A DNA stretch of 43,460 nucleotides from assembly GCA_025450315.1 (NCBI GenBank), contig JANWHQ010000157.1:1-43460 (forward strand), written 5' to 3'. Positions within the stretch are counted from its first letter, which is position 1. Each line of letters starts with the position of its first letter. Source of the stretch: Caulobacteraceae bacterium (GTDB lineage: Bacteria; Pseudomonadota; Alphaproteobacteria; Caulobacterales; Caulobacteraceae). Below the pieces are notes generated by a model, which did no database searches, was not told the origin of the DNA, and saw nothing but the letters and a program-made list of their open reading frames with translations. The translations under genes and the position numbers were made by a program. This document shows positions 1 to 7,883 of this stretch, piece after piece.

Positions 1-527
1 ACATTGATGAAGAAGCACCAGCGCCAGCTGTAGTTCTCGGTCAGCCAGCCGCCCAGGGTCGGCCCCAGGATCGGTCCCAGCACCACGGCGCTGGCGAAGG
101 TGGCCATGGCCTGGCCGTAGCGTTCGGGCGGATTGATATCGAGCAGGGTCGACTGGGCCAGCGGGATCAGGGCCGCGCCGGCGATGCCCTGGATGAAGCG
201 GAAGGCGACGATCTGGGTCAGGCTCTGGGACGCGCCGACGAGAGCCGAGGCGAGGGTGAAGCCCCCGACCGAGAACAGGAAGACGGTCTTGCGGCCCAGC
301 CGGTCCGACAGCCAGCCCGTCAGGGGCGTCATGATCGCGGCGGCGACGATATAGAAGGTCAGGACCCAGACGATCTGGTCCTGCGAGGCCGACACGCTGC
401 CCTGGATGTGCGGCAGGGCGACGTTGGCGATGGTGGTGTCCAGGGTCTGCATCAGGGCCGCAGCCATGATCGAGACCGTGATGAAACCCGCGTTCGGAAA
501 CTTCCCCCCGGCGGAGGCCGCGGTCAT
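1..527 (-). CDS. emrB: DHA2-family multidrug efflux MFS transporter (EmrB/QacA type), 3' part outside window
   Basis: Inner-membrane proton-driven drug exporter, expected to pair with the adaptor encoded just upstream. The reading frame begins at the ATG at 527 and gives 175 complete codons before the window edge, so only the first part of a protein of about 500 residues is seen. The DHA2/14-TM signatures are clear: motif D1 LDTTIANVALP (about residues 29-39), motif A GWLSDRLGRKTVF (71-83) and the antiporter motif C GPILGPTLGG (151-160). Hydrophobic segments fall between these motifs. The start overlaps the stop of the membrane-fusion gene by 4 bp (ATGA), so the two are probably translationally coupled. 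The substrate cannot be read from sequence. Confidence 0.93.
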   Translation of the reverse strand, partial: MTAASAGGKFPNAGFITVSIMAAALMQTLDTTIANVALPHIQGSVSASQDQIVWVLTFYIVAAAIMTPLTGWLSDRLGRKTVFLFSVGGFTLASALVGASQSLTQIVAFRFIQGIAGAALIPLAQSTLLDINPPERYGQAMATFASAVVLGPILGPTLGGWLTENYSWRWCFFIN

Positions 528-1633
528 CCGTTCGGTCCGAACAGCCGGCGCTTGTAGCCCGTATCGACCTTGACCACCGAGCTCAGACCGGCAGCCGGCT
601 CGAGCGCCGGATTGCAGGTGAAGGAGATGCGCACGGGCAGGCGTTGGACCACCTTCACCCAGTTGCCCGAGGCGTTCTCGGAGGGCAGCAGCGAGAAGGT
701 CTGGTCGGTGGCCGGGGCGATGGAGGCGACGCGCCCCTGGCACTTGTGTCCGGGATAGGCGTCGATCTTGACCGCGACCGGCTGGCCCAGCCGCATGTGC
801 TTGAGCTGGTTCTCCTTGAACGCCGCCTCGATCCAGGGCTGGCCGGTGACCAGGTGGAAGGTGGGCGCGGCGGCGTTGATGTAGTCGCCGACCTGCAGCT
901 GCTCGACCTTGGTCACCCGGCCGTCCTGCGGCGCGCGGATAAAGGTCCAGGTCTTGTTCAGGTCGGCCCGCGCGAGGTTGGCGTTGGCCTGGCGGACCGT
1001 GGCGTGGGCGTCGACCGATTCGTCGGCCCTGCCGCCCAGGGCGGCCAGGGCGGCGGCCAGGGCGGCCTGGGAGGTGCCGACCCCCAGCCGGGCGGCGTCG
1101 GCCTGGCGGGCGGCCTGGTCGTACTCGGCCTGGGAGACGGCGCCGGCGGCCAGCAGGCCCTTGTTGCGCGCCTGCTCGCGCTGGGCGTAGGCGGCCAGGT
1201 TCTGGGCGTTCTGCAGGTCGACCTGGCGCTGCTTGTAGGTGGCGAGCTGGGACTCCAGCTGCTGGCGCGCGTCGGCTACCTGGGCCTCCGCCGAGGAGAT
1301 GGCGATGTCGTAGGGGACCGGATCCAGCCGGAACAGCACCTGGCCGGCCTTGACCCTCTGGCCTTCCTTGACGTCGACCTCGACCACACGGCCGGCGATG
1401 TTGGCGCTGACGTCGACGCCGGCGGCGTGGACGTAGGCGTCGTCGGTGGATTCGTAGCGGCCGCCGGTCAGGTAGACGAAGCCGGCCGCGGCCACGACCA
1501 GGGCCACCCCGCCGATCATCAGCGGCAGGCGCAGGGTCGCCAGCCGCTCGCTGCGCGTCGGCGCCGCCGCCGGTGGGGGAGCCCCCGTCGCCTGGGCGCC
1601 CGCAGCGAACTCGTTGGCGGATGGCTCTTTCAA
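524..1633 (-). CDS. emrA: HlyD/EmrA-type membrane fusion protein of drug efflux pump
   Basis: Periplasmic adaptor linking an EmrB-type transporter to an outer-membrane channel. At 369 residues the length is usual for EmrA. It has a short cytoplasmic N-terminus rich in Ala and Pro, one membrane segment at about residues 36-56, then the family hallmark TDDAYV (63-68). A biotinyl-lipoyl-like half (about 72-105, with AGRVVEVDVKEG) is followed by an Ala/Gln-rich coiled-coil hairpin (about 110-220) and the beta-barrel part with RAPQDGRV. It is first in an operon with the transporter gene and divergent from a LysR gene 143 bp away, the usual layout for a regulator controlling a pump. Confidence 0.94.
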   Translation of the reverse strand: MKEPSANEFAAGAQATGAPPPAAAPTRSERLATLRLPLMIGGVALVVAAAGFVYLTGGRYESTDDAYVHAAGVDVSANIAGRVVEVDVKEGQRVKAGQVLFRLDPVPYDIAISSAEAQVADARQQLESQLATYKQRQVDLQNAQNLAAYAQREQARNKGLLAAGAVSQAEYDQAARQADAARLGVGTSQAALAAALAALGGRADESVDAHATVRQANANLARADLNKTWTFIRAPQDGRVTKVEQLQVGDYINAAAPTFHLVTGQPWIEAAFKENQLKHMRLGQPVAVKIDAYPGHKCQGRVASIAPATDQTFSLLPSENASGNWVKVVQRLPVRISFTCNPALEPAAGLSSVVKVDTGYKRRLFGPNG

Positions 1634-1730
1634 GGGCGGTGTCCGGAAATGGATGCAGCCCCGGCGCTCATGTTTGGGGGGAGGACCGCCGTTGGAAACG
1701 ACGGGAGCGCCGGGGCTTGCGGGCTCATTT

Positions 1731-1765
1731 AGAAGTTGCTGTTGTATGATTCAAATGAGAAGTTG
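1731..1765. promoter_or_regulatory. Candidate LysR operator and emrAB promoter in the divergent gap
   Basis: The AT-rich patch in the 143-bp gap holds an interrupted dyad TTG-TATGATT-CAA at 1742-1754, which fits the LysR-type T-N11-A rule. The octamer AGAAGTTG occurs twice as a direct repeat 27 bp apart (1731-1738 and 1758-1765). On the minus strand TTGAAT, 17 nt, then TAAATG could be the -35/-10 of the pump genes, with the dyad covering the -35. The dyad contains a GATTC, a possible CcrM (GANTC) methylation site. The motifs are visible; regulator binding is inferred. Confidence 0.4.
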
Positions 1766-1776
1766 TCACGGCTGAA

Positions 1777-2739
1777 ATGCGGGAAGTTCATTTCCAGTCC
1801 CTCGACCTCAACCTGCTGCGGGTGTTCGACGCCCTGGCCGAGGAGCGCAGCGTCACGCGCGCCGGAGAGCGGCTGGGCCTCACCCAGTCCGCCGTCAGCC
1901 ATGCCCTGAACCGACTGAGGTACGCGCTGGAGGACGAATTGTTCCTGCGCGGGCCCGACGGCATGAAGCCGACCCCGCGGGCGACCGAGATCGGACCCGA
2001 GCTGCGCCGGGGGCTCCTGTTGCTCCAGCACGCCGTGGCCCCCAGCGAGTTCGACGCGGCGAGCGCCGAGCGGGTGTTCTCCATCGCCGCCTCGACCTAC
2101 ACCGGCGAGGTGCTCCTGCCCCACCTGATCGCCCGGGTGCGGGCCGAGGCCCCCCACGTCCAGATCCACGTGCGCAACCTCGAGCCGGGCGTGCCCGAGG
2201 CGTTGGAAGCCGGCCGGCTCGACCTGGCCGTCGGCGTCTTCGGCCGCGTGGCGGAGATGTTCACCCGCGAGCCGCTGTTCCAAGAGGGCCTGGTCTGGGT
2301 GGTCCGGGCCGACCATCCGGCCGTACAGGGCGCGGAGGTGAGCCAGAAGGCGCTGCAGAAGCTGCCCCTGGCGGTGCTGACCCCGGCCGACGAGGGCGCG
2401 GACGGCGAACGCGGCAACCGCCTGATCGAGCGCCGGGTGCTGTGGGAGGAGTTGGCCAGCGATCAGACCCCGCTCGGCCGTGACGCCCGCGCGCGGGTGC
2501 GGGTGGTGGTCGACAACGCCCATGCCGTGCTGGCGATCGTCGGCGCCAGCGACCTGGTCGCGGTGGCCCCCAGGCGGCTGGCGCAATCGCGCTGCGAACC
2601 TCTGGGCCTGCGGCTGGTGGAGGCCACGGGCCTGGGCCCCGGCGCGGTGATCGACGCCGTCTGGCGCACCGACCAGATGAGCCACCCGGCCCTGACCTGG
2701 CTGCGCCGCAAGCTGGCCGAGGCGGCCCAGGACGCCTAG
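1777..2739 (+). CDS. LysR-family transcriptional regulator, likely controls the divergent efflux operon
   Basis: A 320-residue protein of typical LysR length. The N-terminal winged helix-turn-helix spans about residues 9-66 (LDLNLLRVFDALAEERSVT followed by GLTQSAVSHALNRLR), then a linker helix and a two-lobed periplasmic-binding-type effector domain to about residue 300. The N-terminus resembles NodD/LinR-like members with the FLRGPDGMKPTPRA wing. It is transcribed away from emrAB, so autoregulation and control of the pump are likely; the inducer is unknown. No clear Shine-Dalgarno precedes the ATG. The stop TAG at 2737-2739 overlaps the stop of the opposing cupin gene. Confidence 0.92.
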   Translation: MREVHFQSLDLNLLRVFDALAEERSVTRAGERLGLTQSAVSHALNRLRYALEDELFLRGPDGMKPTPRATEIGPELRRGLLLLQHAVAPSEFDAASAERVFSIAASTYTGEVLLPHLIARVRAEAPHVQIHVRNLEPGVPEALEAGRLDLAVGVFGRVAEMFTREPLFQEGLVWVVRADHPAVQGAEVSQKALQKLPLAVLTPADEGADGERGNRLIERRVLWEELASDQTPLGRDARARVRVVVDNAHAVLAIVGASDLVAVAPRRLAQSRCEPLGLRLVEATGLGPGAVIDAVWRTDQMSHPALTWLRRKLAEAAQDA

Positions 2740-3170
2740 CCCGGCTCCCATCCCTCGGGCGCCATCTCGAAGGCCGCGAACTCGAAGCCCGGGGCCACGG
2801 TGCAGCCGACCAGGGTCCAGGCCCCGAGCGGCTTGGCGCTCTGCCACCAGCCCATCGGCACGATCACCTGCGGCGTCTGGCCCGCGAAGATGTCCGGCCC
2901 CAGCACCGCCCGGTGCGGCGGGCCGTCCGGGGCGGCGAGGCCGAGCTGCAGCGGCCCTCCGGCGTAGTGGTGCCAGACCTCGACCGCGTCGGTGACCCGG
3001 TGCCAGGCCGACACCGGGCCGGCCTCCAGCAGATAGAAGATCGCCGTCGACGCCGCCCGGCCGCCGCCAGCGGCCGCGTCGCGGAAGGTCTCTCGGAACC
3101 AGCCGCCCTCGGGATGCGGTTGCAGGCCCAGGGCCTCGATCACCCGGGCCGCCGGCGCCTCGGGGCTCAT
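2736..3170 (-). CDS. Cupin-fold protein, DUF985 family
   Basis: A 144-residue small cupin. The family pattern is plain: HPEGGWFRET near residues 19-28, the metal-site-like SAWHRVTDAVEVWHHYAG around 54-71, VPMGWWQSA around 104-112 and VGCTVAPGFEFAAFEM near the end. The biochemical role of DUF985 proteins is not settled; a metal-bound sugar or small-molecule enzyme is possible but unproven here. The ATG at 3170 overlaps the gloB stop (ATGA), so it is the second gene of a gloB operon. Its stop overlaps the LysR stop on the other strand, leaving no room for a terminator. Confidence 0.88.
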   Translation of the reverse strand: MSPEAPAARVIEALGLQPHPEGGWFRETFRDAAAGGGRAASTAIFYLLEAGPVSAWHRVTDAVEVWHHYAGGPLQLGLAAPDGPPHRAVLGPDIFAGQTPQVIVPMGWWQSAKPLGAWTLVGCTVAPGFEFAAFEMAPEGWEPG

Positions 3171-3922
3171 CCGGCGAAGGCGTCCTTGGCCTTGCGGACC
3201 TCGGCGAAGGCCTGGGCGGGCGGCAGGCCGACCCGCAGCAGCGGCGCGCGCAGGAAGGGATTGGCCGCCTTCTCCAGGCCGATGCGGGTCGGCACCGTCG
3301 GCTCGCCCCGTTCGCGAGCGGCGAACACCTGGTCGGCGCGGGCCTTCAGCACGGCGCTGGAATCCACGCTCAGCGCGAAGCGCGCGTTGGCGGCGGTGTA
3401 TTCGTGGGCGCAGTAGACCAGCGTGTCGTCGGGCAGGGCGGCCAGGCTCTGCAGGCTGGCCCACATCTGCTCGGCGGTGCCCTCGAACAGCCGCCCGCAG
3501 CCCAGGGCGAACAGGGTGTCGCCGACGAAGACGACGGCGTCGGCCGCGTCATGATAGGAGATGTGGCCCAGGGTATGGCCGCCGGTCTCCAGCACCCGGA
3601 AGGCCGTCTCGCCCAGCCGCACCTCGTCGCCCTCGTGCAGGGGCCGGTCCAGCGGGGCGATGCGCGTCACCTCCTGGGGACCCACGATCTCGCAGCCGGT
3701 GGCCGCCTTGATCCGGGCGTTGCCGCCGGCGTGGTCGGGATGCCAGTGGGTGTTCAGGATCAGGTCGAGCCCCCAGCCCAGCGACCTCAGCTCGGCCAGG
3801 ATCGCCTCGGCGTCGGGGGTGTCGACACAGCCGGTCTTGCCGGTCGCCTCGTCGCGGACGAGGAATCCGTAGTTGTCGTTCAGGCAGGCGAACTGGTGGA
3901 CTTGCAGCGGCATGGGCGTCAC
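3167..3922 (-). CDS. gloB: Hydroxyacylglutathione hydrolase (glyoxalase II)
   Basis: Hydrolyses S-D-lactoylglutathione to D-lactate and glutathione, the second step of methylglyoxal detoxification in the cytosol. The 251-residue length matches GloB. The metallo-beta-lactamase motif THWHPDH lies at residues 58-64. Further metal ligands are H116 in GGHTLGH, D135 in VGDTLF and H173 in YCAHEY, so the binuclear site is complete. The C-terminal HAGH domain ends in NPFLR-like sequence. A second ATG three codons downstream (3913) is also possible. It is divergent from the methyltransferase gene, 47 bp apart, and coupled to the cupin gene. Confidence 0.95.
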   Translation of the reverse strand: MTPMPLQVHQFACLNDNYGFLVRDEATGKTGCVDTPDAEAILAELRSLGWGLDLILNTHWHPDHAGGNARIKAATGCEIVGPQEVTRIAPLDRPLHEGDEVRLGETAFRVLETGGHTLGHISYHDAADAVVFVGDTLFALGCGRLFEGTAEQMWASLQSLAALPDDTLVYCAHEYTAANARFALSVDSSAVLKARADQVFAARERGEPTVPTRIGLEKAANPFLRAPLLRVGLPPAQAFAEVRKAKDAFAG

Positions 3923-3969
3923 TCGCGGCGAAAATCACCCTATATGAACGCCTGAGGTGACCCGGGTCC

Positions 3970-4761
3970 ATGCGCCGCGACGTTCTGGAGCTTCGCCGGT
4001 TCTACGCCACCCCGCTCGGCCAGGCCGTGCGGGAGATGGTGGGCCGCAAGCTGGCCGAGGCCTGGGACAATCCCAAGGGCCTCGACTTCCTGGGCCTGGG
4101 CTACGCCACCCCTTTCCTGGAAGGCCTGGGCTCGGCCCGCCGGGTGGTCGCCGCCATGCCCGGGGCCCAGGGGGTGGAGGCCTGGCCGCACGACGGCCGG
4201 AACCGCGCCTGCCTGGCCGACGAGGCGGCCCTGCCCTTCGCCAACGCCCTGTTCGACCGGATCCTGGTGGTCCACGGCCTGGAGGAGAGCGACGATCCCA
4301 CCCAGTTCCTGCGCGAGGTCTGGCGGGTGCTGGCGCCGTCGGGCCGGGTGATCATCGTCGCGGCCTCGCGGCTTGGGCTCTGGTCCGACGCCGAGAAGAC
4401 CCCATTCGGCCATGGCCGGCCCTACACCCGCGGCCAGCTGGAGGAGCTGGTCCGCCAGGCCGAGCTCGAGCCGGCCGCCTGGTCGCGCGCCCTCTATGCC
4501 CCCCCGCTGGAGTGGACGGTGGGCTGGGCCGAGGCCTTCGAGCAGATCGGCTCGCGGCTGTGGCCCCAGTTCTCGGGCCTGATCCTGCTGGAGGCGGTGA
4601 AGCAGACCTTCGCGGTCAAACCGAAGGCGCCGCCGCTCAGGGCCAAGGCGATGGCCGGCGCCCTGAGGCCCGTTCCGGCCGGTCCGATCCTGGAGCCGGC
4701 CGCCCGCTTTGACAAAGACGGCGTTGCGCCTAGGTATGGCTCAGCCGCCCTGGAGAGCTGA
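3970..4761 (+). CDS. SAM-dependent methyltransferase-like protein (class I, type 11 fold)
   Basis: A 263-residue cytosolic protein with a Rossmann methyltransferase core: LDFLGLGYATPFL at about 38-50 takes the place of the usual glycine-rich SAM loop, and ALPFANALFDRILVVHGLE (about 87-105) followed by REVWRVLAPSGRVIIVAAS matches the post-motif strands of type 11 enzymes. The substrate is unknown. Members of this family sit beside gloB in many alphaproteobacteria, as here (divergent, 47 bp). A good Shine-Dalgarno GAGGTGA (3954-3960) supports the ATG at 3970. The PII gene follows after 3 bp, suggesting co-transcription. The degenerate glycine loop leaves open that it is not an active methyltransferase. 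Confidence 0.85.
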   Translation: MRRDVLELRRFYATPLGQAVREMVGRKLAEAWDNPKGLDFLGLGYATPFLEGLGSARRVVAAMPGAQGVEAWPHDGRNRACLADEAALPFANALFDRILVVHGLEESDDPTQFLREVWRVLAPSGRVIIVAASRLGLWSDAEKTPFGHGRPYTRGQLEELVRQAELEPAAWSRALYAPPLEWTVGWAEAFEQIGSRLWPQFSGLILLEAVKQTFAVKPKAPPLRAKAMAGALRPVPAGPILEPAARFDKDGVAPRYGSAALES

Positions 4762-4764
4762 CCC

Positions 4765-5109
4765 ATGAAGATGATCACCGCCATCATCAAGCCGAGCCGG
4801 CTCGACGCCGCCCTCGACGCCGTGACCCAGGCGGGCGCTTCGGGCCTGACGGTCACCGAGGTGCGCGGCTACGGACGCCAGAAGGGCAAGACCGAGGTCT
4901 ACCGCGGCGCCGAGTACGAGGTGAAGCTGCTGCCCAAGGTGAAGCTGGAGATCGCCGTCTCTGCCGACATCGTCGACAAGGTGGTCGAGGCCGTGGCCCA
5001 GGCCGCCAACACCGGCAAGATCGGCGACGGCAAGGTCTTCGTCACCGACCTGGAAGCCGCCCTGAGGATCCGCACCGGCGAGCGCGACGCCCAAGCCATC
5101 GCCGGCTAG
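4765..5109 (+). CDS. Nitrogen regulatory protein PII (GlnB/GlnK family)
   Basis: A 114-residue trimeric signalling protein that senses 2-oxoglutarate and ATP/ADP and binds target enzymes or the ammonium channel. The T-loop carries YRGAEYEV with Tyr51 at the usual uridylylation position. The ATP-binding B-loop region TGKIGDGKVFV (about 83-93) and the C-terminal RIRTGE are present. It follows the methyltransferase gene by 3 bp, whereas glnB normally precedes glnA and glnK precedes amtB; neither lies beside it here. The T-loop residues look GlnK-like, but GlnB versus GlnK cannot be assigned from sequence alone. A repeat-rich gap follows its stop. Confidence 0.9.
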   Translation: MKMITAIIKPSRLDAALDAVTQAGASGLTVTEVRGYGRQKGKTEVYRGAEYEVKLLPKVKLEIAVSADIVDKVVEAVAQAANTGKIGDGKVFVTDLEAALRIRTGERDAQAIAG

Positions 5110-5112
5110 GCC

Positions 5113-5398
5113 CCCGCTCATCCGGGCGAAGGCCGGGATCCAGGGGCGGTCAGCGCCGCGCGGGTCGCGGAGCGTCTGTGCTCGCCATCGGCCTCCTTTT
5201 CAAACACCAAGCACACCAAGAAGGGACTTGAGCGCGAGCGCGCGGAGGATTTCGGCGCCTTCACCGCAAGAGGCGCTCCCAGCTCGGCGTCTTGATGATC
5301 TTGGTGTCGAAAAGCTGAGCCGGATTCGGCCGCGGCCCATTATCTCGAGGCGTCGCGCCGACCTGTCCTGGATCCCGGCCTTCGCCGGGATGAGCGGG
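5113..5398. repeat. Nested inverted repeats filling the PII-metW gap
   Basis: The 298-bp space between the PII gene and metW has no coding signal. Its outer arms (5113-5144 and 5367-5398) are inverted and match at 31 of 32 positions; each arm is itself a hairpin, ATCCCGGC-cttc-GCCGGGAT in the right arm. Inside lies a second inverted pair, 5204-5223 and 5288-5307 (ACACCAAG core, 16 of 20). Both pair types resemble short intergenic repeats widespread in Caulobacterales and other alphaproteobacteria. They could terminate transcription from both convergent genes or be non-autonomous mobile hairpins. Confidence 0.75.
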
Positions 5399-5407
5399 GG
5401 TGGAAGA

Positions 5408-6160
5408 CTAGGAGAACAGGTCGCCTGTCTTGGGCTCCGCGTCGGCGGCAGCTTCCGCCACGCGCTTGTGGCCGTTCTTGCGGCTCAGCAGGAACAGGGC
5501 CGACTCCGCGCGCCAGTTCTCGATGGCGCGTTCGGGGTCGATCACCCGGGGGGGCTTGCCGGTGGACAGGGCCGCGCAGCTTTCGATGCGCAGGTCCAGC
5601 TCGTGGCAGAGGATGGTGAAGTCCCGGAGCGTGCACATGTGGATGTTGGGCGTCGACCACCACTGGTGGGGCAGGGCCGGGGTCTCGGGCATGCGTCCGC
5701 GGGTCAGCAGCGACAGGCGCATGCGCCAGTGCCCGAAATTGGGGAACGACACGATCGCCCGGTCGGCGATGCGGAGCAGCTCGATCAGCACCTCCCGCGG
5801 CGCCACCGTCGCCTGCAGGGTCTGGGAGAGGATGGCGTAGTCGAAGGCGTGGCTGGGATAGCCCTTGAGGTCGCGGTCGGCGTCGCCCTGCACCACCGCC
5901 AGGCCCCGCGCCAGGCAGGCGGCCACGCCCTGGGCGCTGATCTCCAGCCCGCGCCCGTCGCAGTTCTTCTCGCCGACCAGGAGCTCCAGCAGCGCGCCCT
6001 CGCCGCAGCCGACGTCGAGCACCCGCGAGCCCGGGCGCACTAGGCGCAGGATCTCGGCGAAGTCGGGCCGCATCTCGCCCGGCCGGCCGAGGTCGCGCGT
6101 GGGCCGCAGGCGCGCGCCCGGCGCCGCCAGCGCGTCGCCGCCCGGGACCGCCAGGCTCAT
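5408..6160 (-). CDS. metW: Methionine biosynthesis protein MetW (SAM-dependent methyltransferase fold)
   Basis: MetW accompanies MetX in many proteobacteria and in some is required for efficient homoserine acylation. A 250-residue reading frame starts at the ATG at 6160, which overlaps the metX stop (ATGA). Canonical MetW is nearer 200 residues and begins at the equivalent of Met30 ([26 protein letters not shown]), so the true start may be 6073. Motif [10 protein letters not shown] lies at about 47-55. Hallmark MetW sequences [18 protein letters not shown] and [13 protein letters not shown] follow. The last 25 residues are a charged tail. It is expressed with metX as a two-gene operon. Confidence 0.93.
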   Translation of the reverse strand: MSLAVPGGDALAAPGARLRPTRDLGRPGEMRPDFAEILRLVRPGSRVLDVGCGEGALLELLVGEKNCDGRGLEISAQGVAACLARGLAVVQGDADRDLKGYPSHAFDYAILSQTLQATVAPREVLIELLRIADRAIVSFPNFGHWRMRLSLLTRGRMPETPALPHQWWSTPNIHMCTLRDFTILCHELDLRIESCAALSTGKPPRVIDPERAIENWRAESALFLLSRKNGHKRVAEAAADAEPKTGDLFS

Positions 6161-7302
6161 GCCAGCCCCCGCGCCTTGCCGGCGGAATCCAGGAAGCCCG
6201 ACAGCGCCGCGCGCATCACCGGCTCGTCGAGCAGGAAGGCGTCGTGGCCCTTGTCGCTCTCGATCTCCACGAAGCTGACCCGGGCGCCGGCGGCGTTCAG
6301 GGCGCCCACGATCGAGCGGCTTTCGGTGGTCGGATAGAGCCAGTCCGAGGTGAAGGAGAGCACGCAGAAGCGCACCTCGCGCGCCGGCCGGAACGCCTCG
6401 GCCAGCGATCCGCCCTTGGCGGCGGCCAGGTCGAAGTAGTCCATGGCGCGGGTGATGTAGAGGTAGGAGTTGGCGTCGAACCGCTCGACGAACCGGGCCC
6501 CCTGGTGGCGCAGGTAGCTCTCCACCTGGAAGTCGGCGTCGAATCCCCAGCTGAGGCCGTCGCGCTGCAGCTCGCGGCCGAACTTCCGCTGCAGGGCGGC
6601 TTCGGAGAGATAGGTGATGTGCGCGGCCATGCGCGCCACCGACAGGCCCTTCTCCGGCCGCACGCCCTGGCGGGCGTAGTCGCCGCCCCGCCAGTCGGGA
6701 TCGGCCATGATCGCCTGGCGGCCCACCTCGTGGAAGGCGATGTTCTGGGCCGAGTGGCGCGGCGCCGCGGCGATGCAGACCGCCGAATGGAGCCGCTCGG
6801 GATAGTCGGACGCCCACTGCAGCACCTGCATGCCGCCCATCGAGCCGCCGACCACCGCCAGCAGCGTCTCCACGCCAAGCTGGTCGAGCAGCGCCGCCTG
6901 GGCGCGCACCATGTCGGCGATGGTGATCATCGGGAAGCTGAGGCCGTAGGGCTCGCCGCTCTTGGGGTTCAGCGAGCAGGGTCCGGTGGTGCCCATGCAG
7001 CCGCCCACCACGTTGGAGCAGATGATGAAGTGCCGGTCGGGGTCGATCGGCAGGCCCGGTCCGACGGTCGTGGTCCACCAGCCGGGCTTGCCGGTCAGCG
7101 GATGGACCGAGGCGACATGCTGGTCCAGCGTCAGGGCGTGGCAGATCAGGATGGCGTTGGACTTGGCCGCGTTCAGCCGCCCGTAGGTGCGGTAGGCGAT
7201 CTCCAGACCGTCCAGCGCGCCCCCGGAATCCAGGCGTAAAGCCTTCTTCAGGCGGACGACGCCTTCCTCCGCAACGATGCTCCCGGACGCATCCTCGGCC
7301 AT
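6157..7302 (-). CDS. metX: Homoserine O-acyltransferase (MetX)
   Basis: Transfers an acyl group (acetyl in most MetX, succinyl in some) to homoserine, the committed step of methionine synthesis. An alpha/beta-hydrolase fold of 381 residues from the ATG at 7302. The nucleophile elbow GGSMGG has Ser154; the triad is completed by Asp320 in TSDWLYP and His353 in KGHDAF. The frame stays open upstream to a TTG at 7338, but that TTG is part of a TTGACAG promoter-like box, so the ATG is preferred. Which acyl-CoA is used cannot be told with confidence. The gene is coupled to metW and divergent from the SixA-like gene. Confidence 0.93.
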   Translation of the reverse strand: MAEDASGSIVAEEGVVRLKKALRLDSGGALDGLEIAYRTYGRLNAAKSNAILICHALTLDQHVASVHPLTGKPGWWTTTVGPGLPIDPDRHFIICSNVVGGCMGTTGPCSLNPKSGEPYGLSFPMITIADMVRAQAALLDQLGVETLLAVVGGSMGGMQVLQWASDYPERLHSAVCIAAAPRHSAQNIAFHEVGRQAIMADPDWRGGDYARQGVRPEKGLSVARMAAHITYLSEAALQRKFGRELQRDGLSWGFDADFQVESYLRHQGARFVERFDANSYLYITRAMDYFDLAAAKGGSLAEAFRPAREVRFCVLSFTSDWLYPTTESRSIVGALNAAGARVSFVEIESDKGHDAFLLDEPVMRAALSGFLDSAGKARGLA

Positions 7303-7311
7303 GCCGGTCTT

Positions 7312-7338
7312 GAGACAGCCAAGCCGGGTGACTGTCAA
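7312..7338 (-). promoter_or_regulatory. Predicted housekeeping promoter of metXW, apparently leaderless
   Basis: On the minus strand TTGACAG (7338-7332), 12 nt, then GCTGTCTC (7319-7312) fits the Caulobacter housekeeping consensus TTGaCgS-N10-14-GCtANAWC except at two -10 positions. Transcription would begin at or within a few bases of the ATG at 7302, leaving no Shine-Dalgarno. Leaderless messages are common in Caulobacter. No conserved SAM-II or other SAM riboswitch sequence was recognised in the short upstream region. Confidence 0.45.
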
Positions 7339-7382
7339 CGGCGCGTTTTTTCCGGCGCCGAACCGCGCTAAGGACCCCTCCG

Positions 7383-7883
7383 ATGGGCGGAGACGAACAC
7401 ATGCGGCGGCTGATCCTCATGCGTCATGGCGAGGCCGAGCGGCCGCGGCCCGGCCTGGAGGACTTCGACCGGGCGCTGGACGAGGAGGGACGGGCCGAGT
7501 CGCGGCGCATGGGCCAGGCCCTGGCCAAGGCCGGCTTCACCCCCGACCTGGCGCTGGTGTCGGCCTCGCGCCGGACGCTGGAGACCTGGGCCGGGACGGC
7601 GGCGGCCTTCACCGGCGACATCGCGGTGGAGCAGCGGCGCGGGCTCTATGCCGCCTCGGCCGTGACCTTGTCGGCCTCGGCCGCCGAGGCCGGCGGGCGG
7701 GCGCAGACGGTCATGATCGTCGGCCACAATCCCGGCATCCACCAGTACGCCGCCCACCTGGCCCAGCAGGCCGGCGCGCCGGTGCTGGACCGCTTCTCCA
7801 CCGGCTCGGCGGCGGTGTTCGCCGTCGACGAGGAGGGCCGGCCGCGCCTGGAGAAGACCCTGATGGCCAGGGACCTCCGGTGA
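7383..7883 (+). CDS. Histidine phosphatase, SixA-like phosphohistidine phosphatase
   Basis: A small (166-residue) member of the histidine phosphatase superfamily branch 1. The phospho-accepting RHG motif is in [12 protein letters not shown] (His15), and the second catalytic His is in IVGHNPGIH near residue 120. Length and lack of inserts match SixA, which dephosphorylates the HPt domain of ArcB in E. coli; here the partner could be one of the many phosphorelays of Caulobacterales, but this is inference. The start at 7383 has AAGGA at 7370-7374; a second ATG at 7401 with GGAG would give the more usual N-terminus MRRLILMRH. It overlaps the DUF952 gene by 4 bp (GTGA). Confidence 0.9.
   Translation: MGGDEHMRRLILMRHGEAERPRPGLEDFDRALDEEGRAESRRMGQALAKAGFTPDLALVSASRRTLETWAGTAAAFTGDIAVEQRRGLYAASAVTLSASAAEAGGRAQTVMIVGHNPGIHQYAAHLAQQAGAPVLDRFSTGSAAVFAVDEEGRPRLEKTLMARDLR

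Noticed and set aside
2736..3464. A 242-residue version of the cupin protein
   Set aside because: The first 98 residues are gloB read out of frame; the DUF985 protein starts at 3170.
7303..7400. SAM-II riboswitch upstream of metX
   Set aside because: The predicted transcript has almost no leader and none of the conserved SAM-II bases are visible.
5408..7420. A single 670-residue protein covering metX and metW
   Set aside because: Only the last 250 residues are MetW; the upstream part is metX read in a wrong frame, and the ATGA overlap gives two normal genes.
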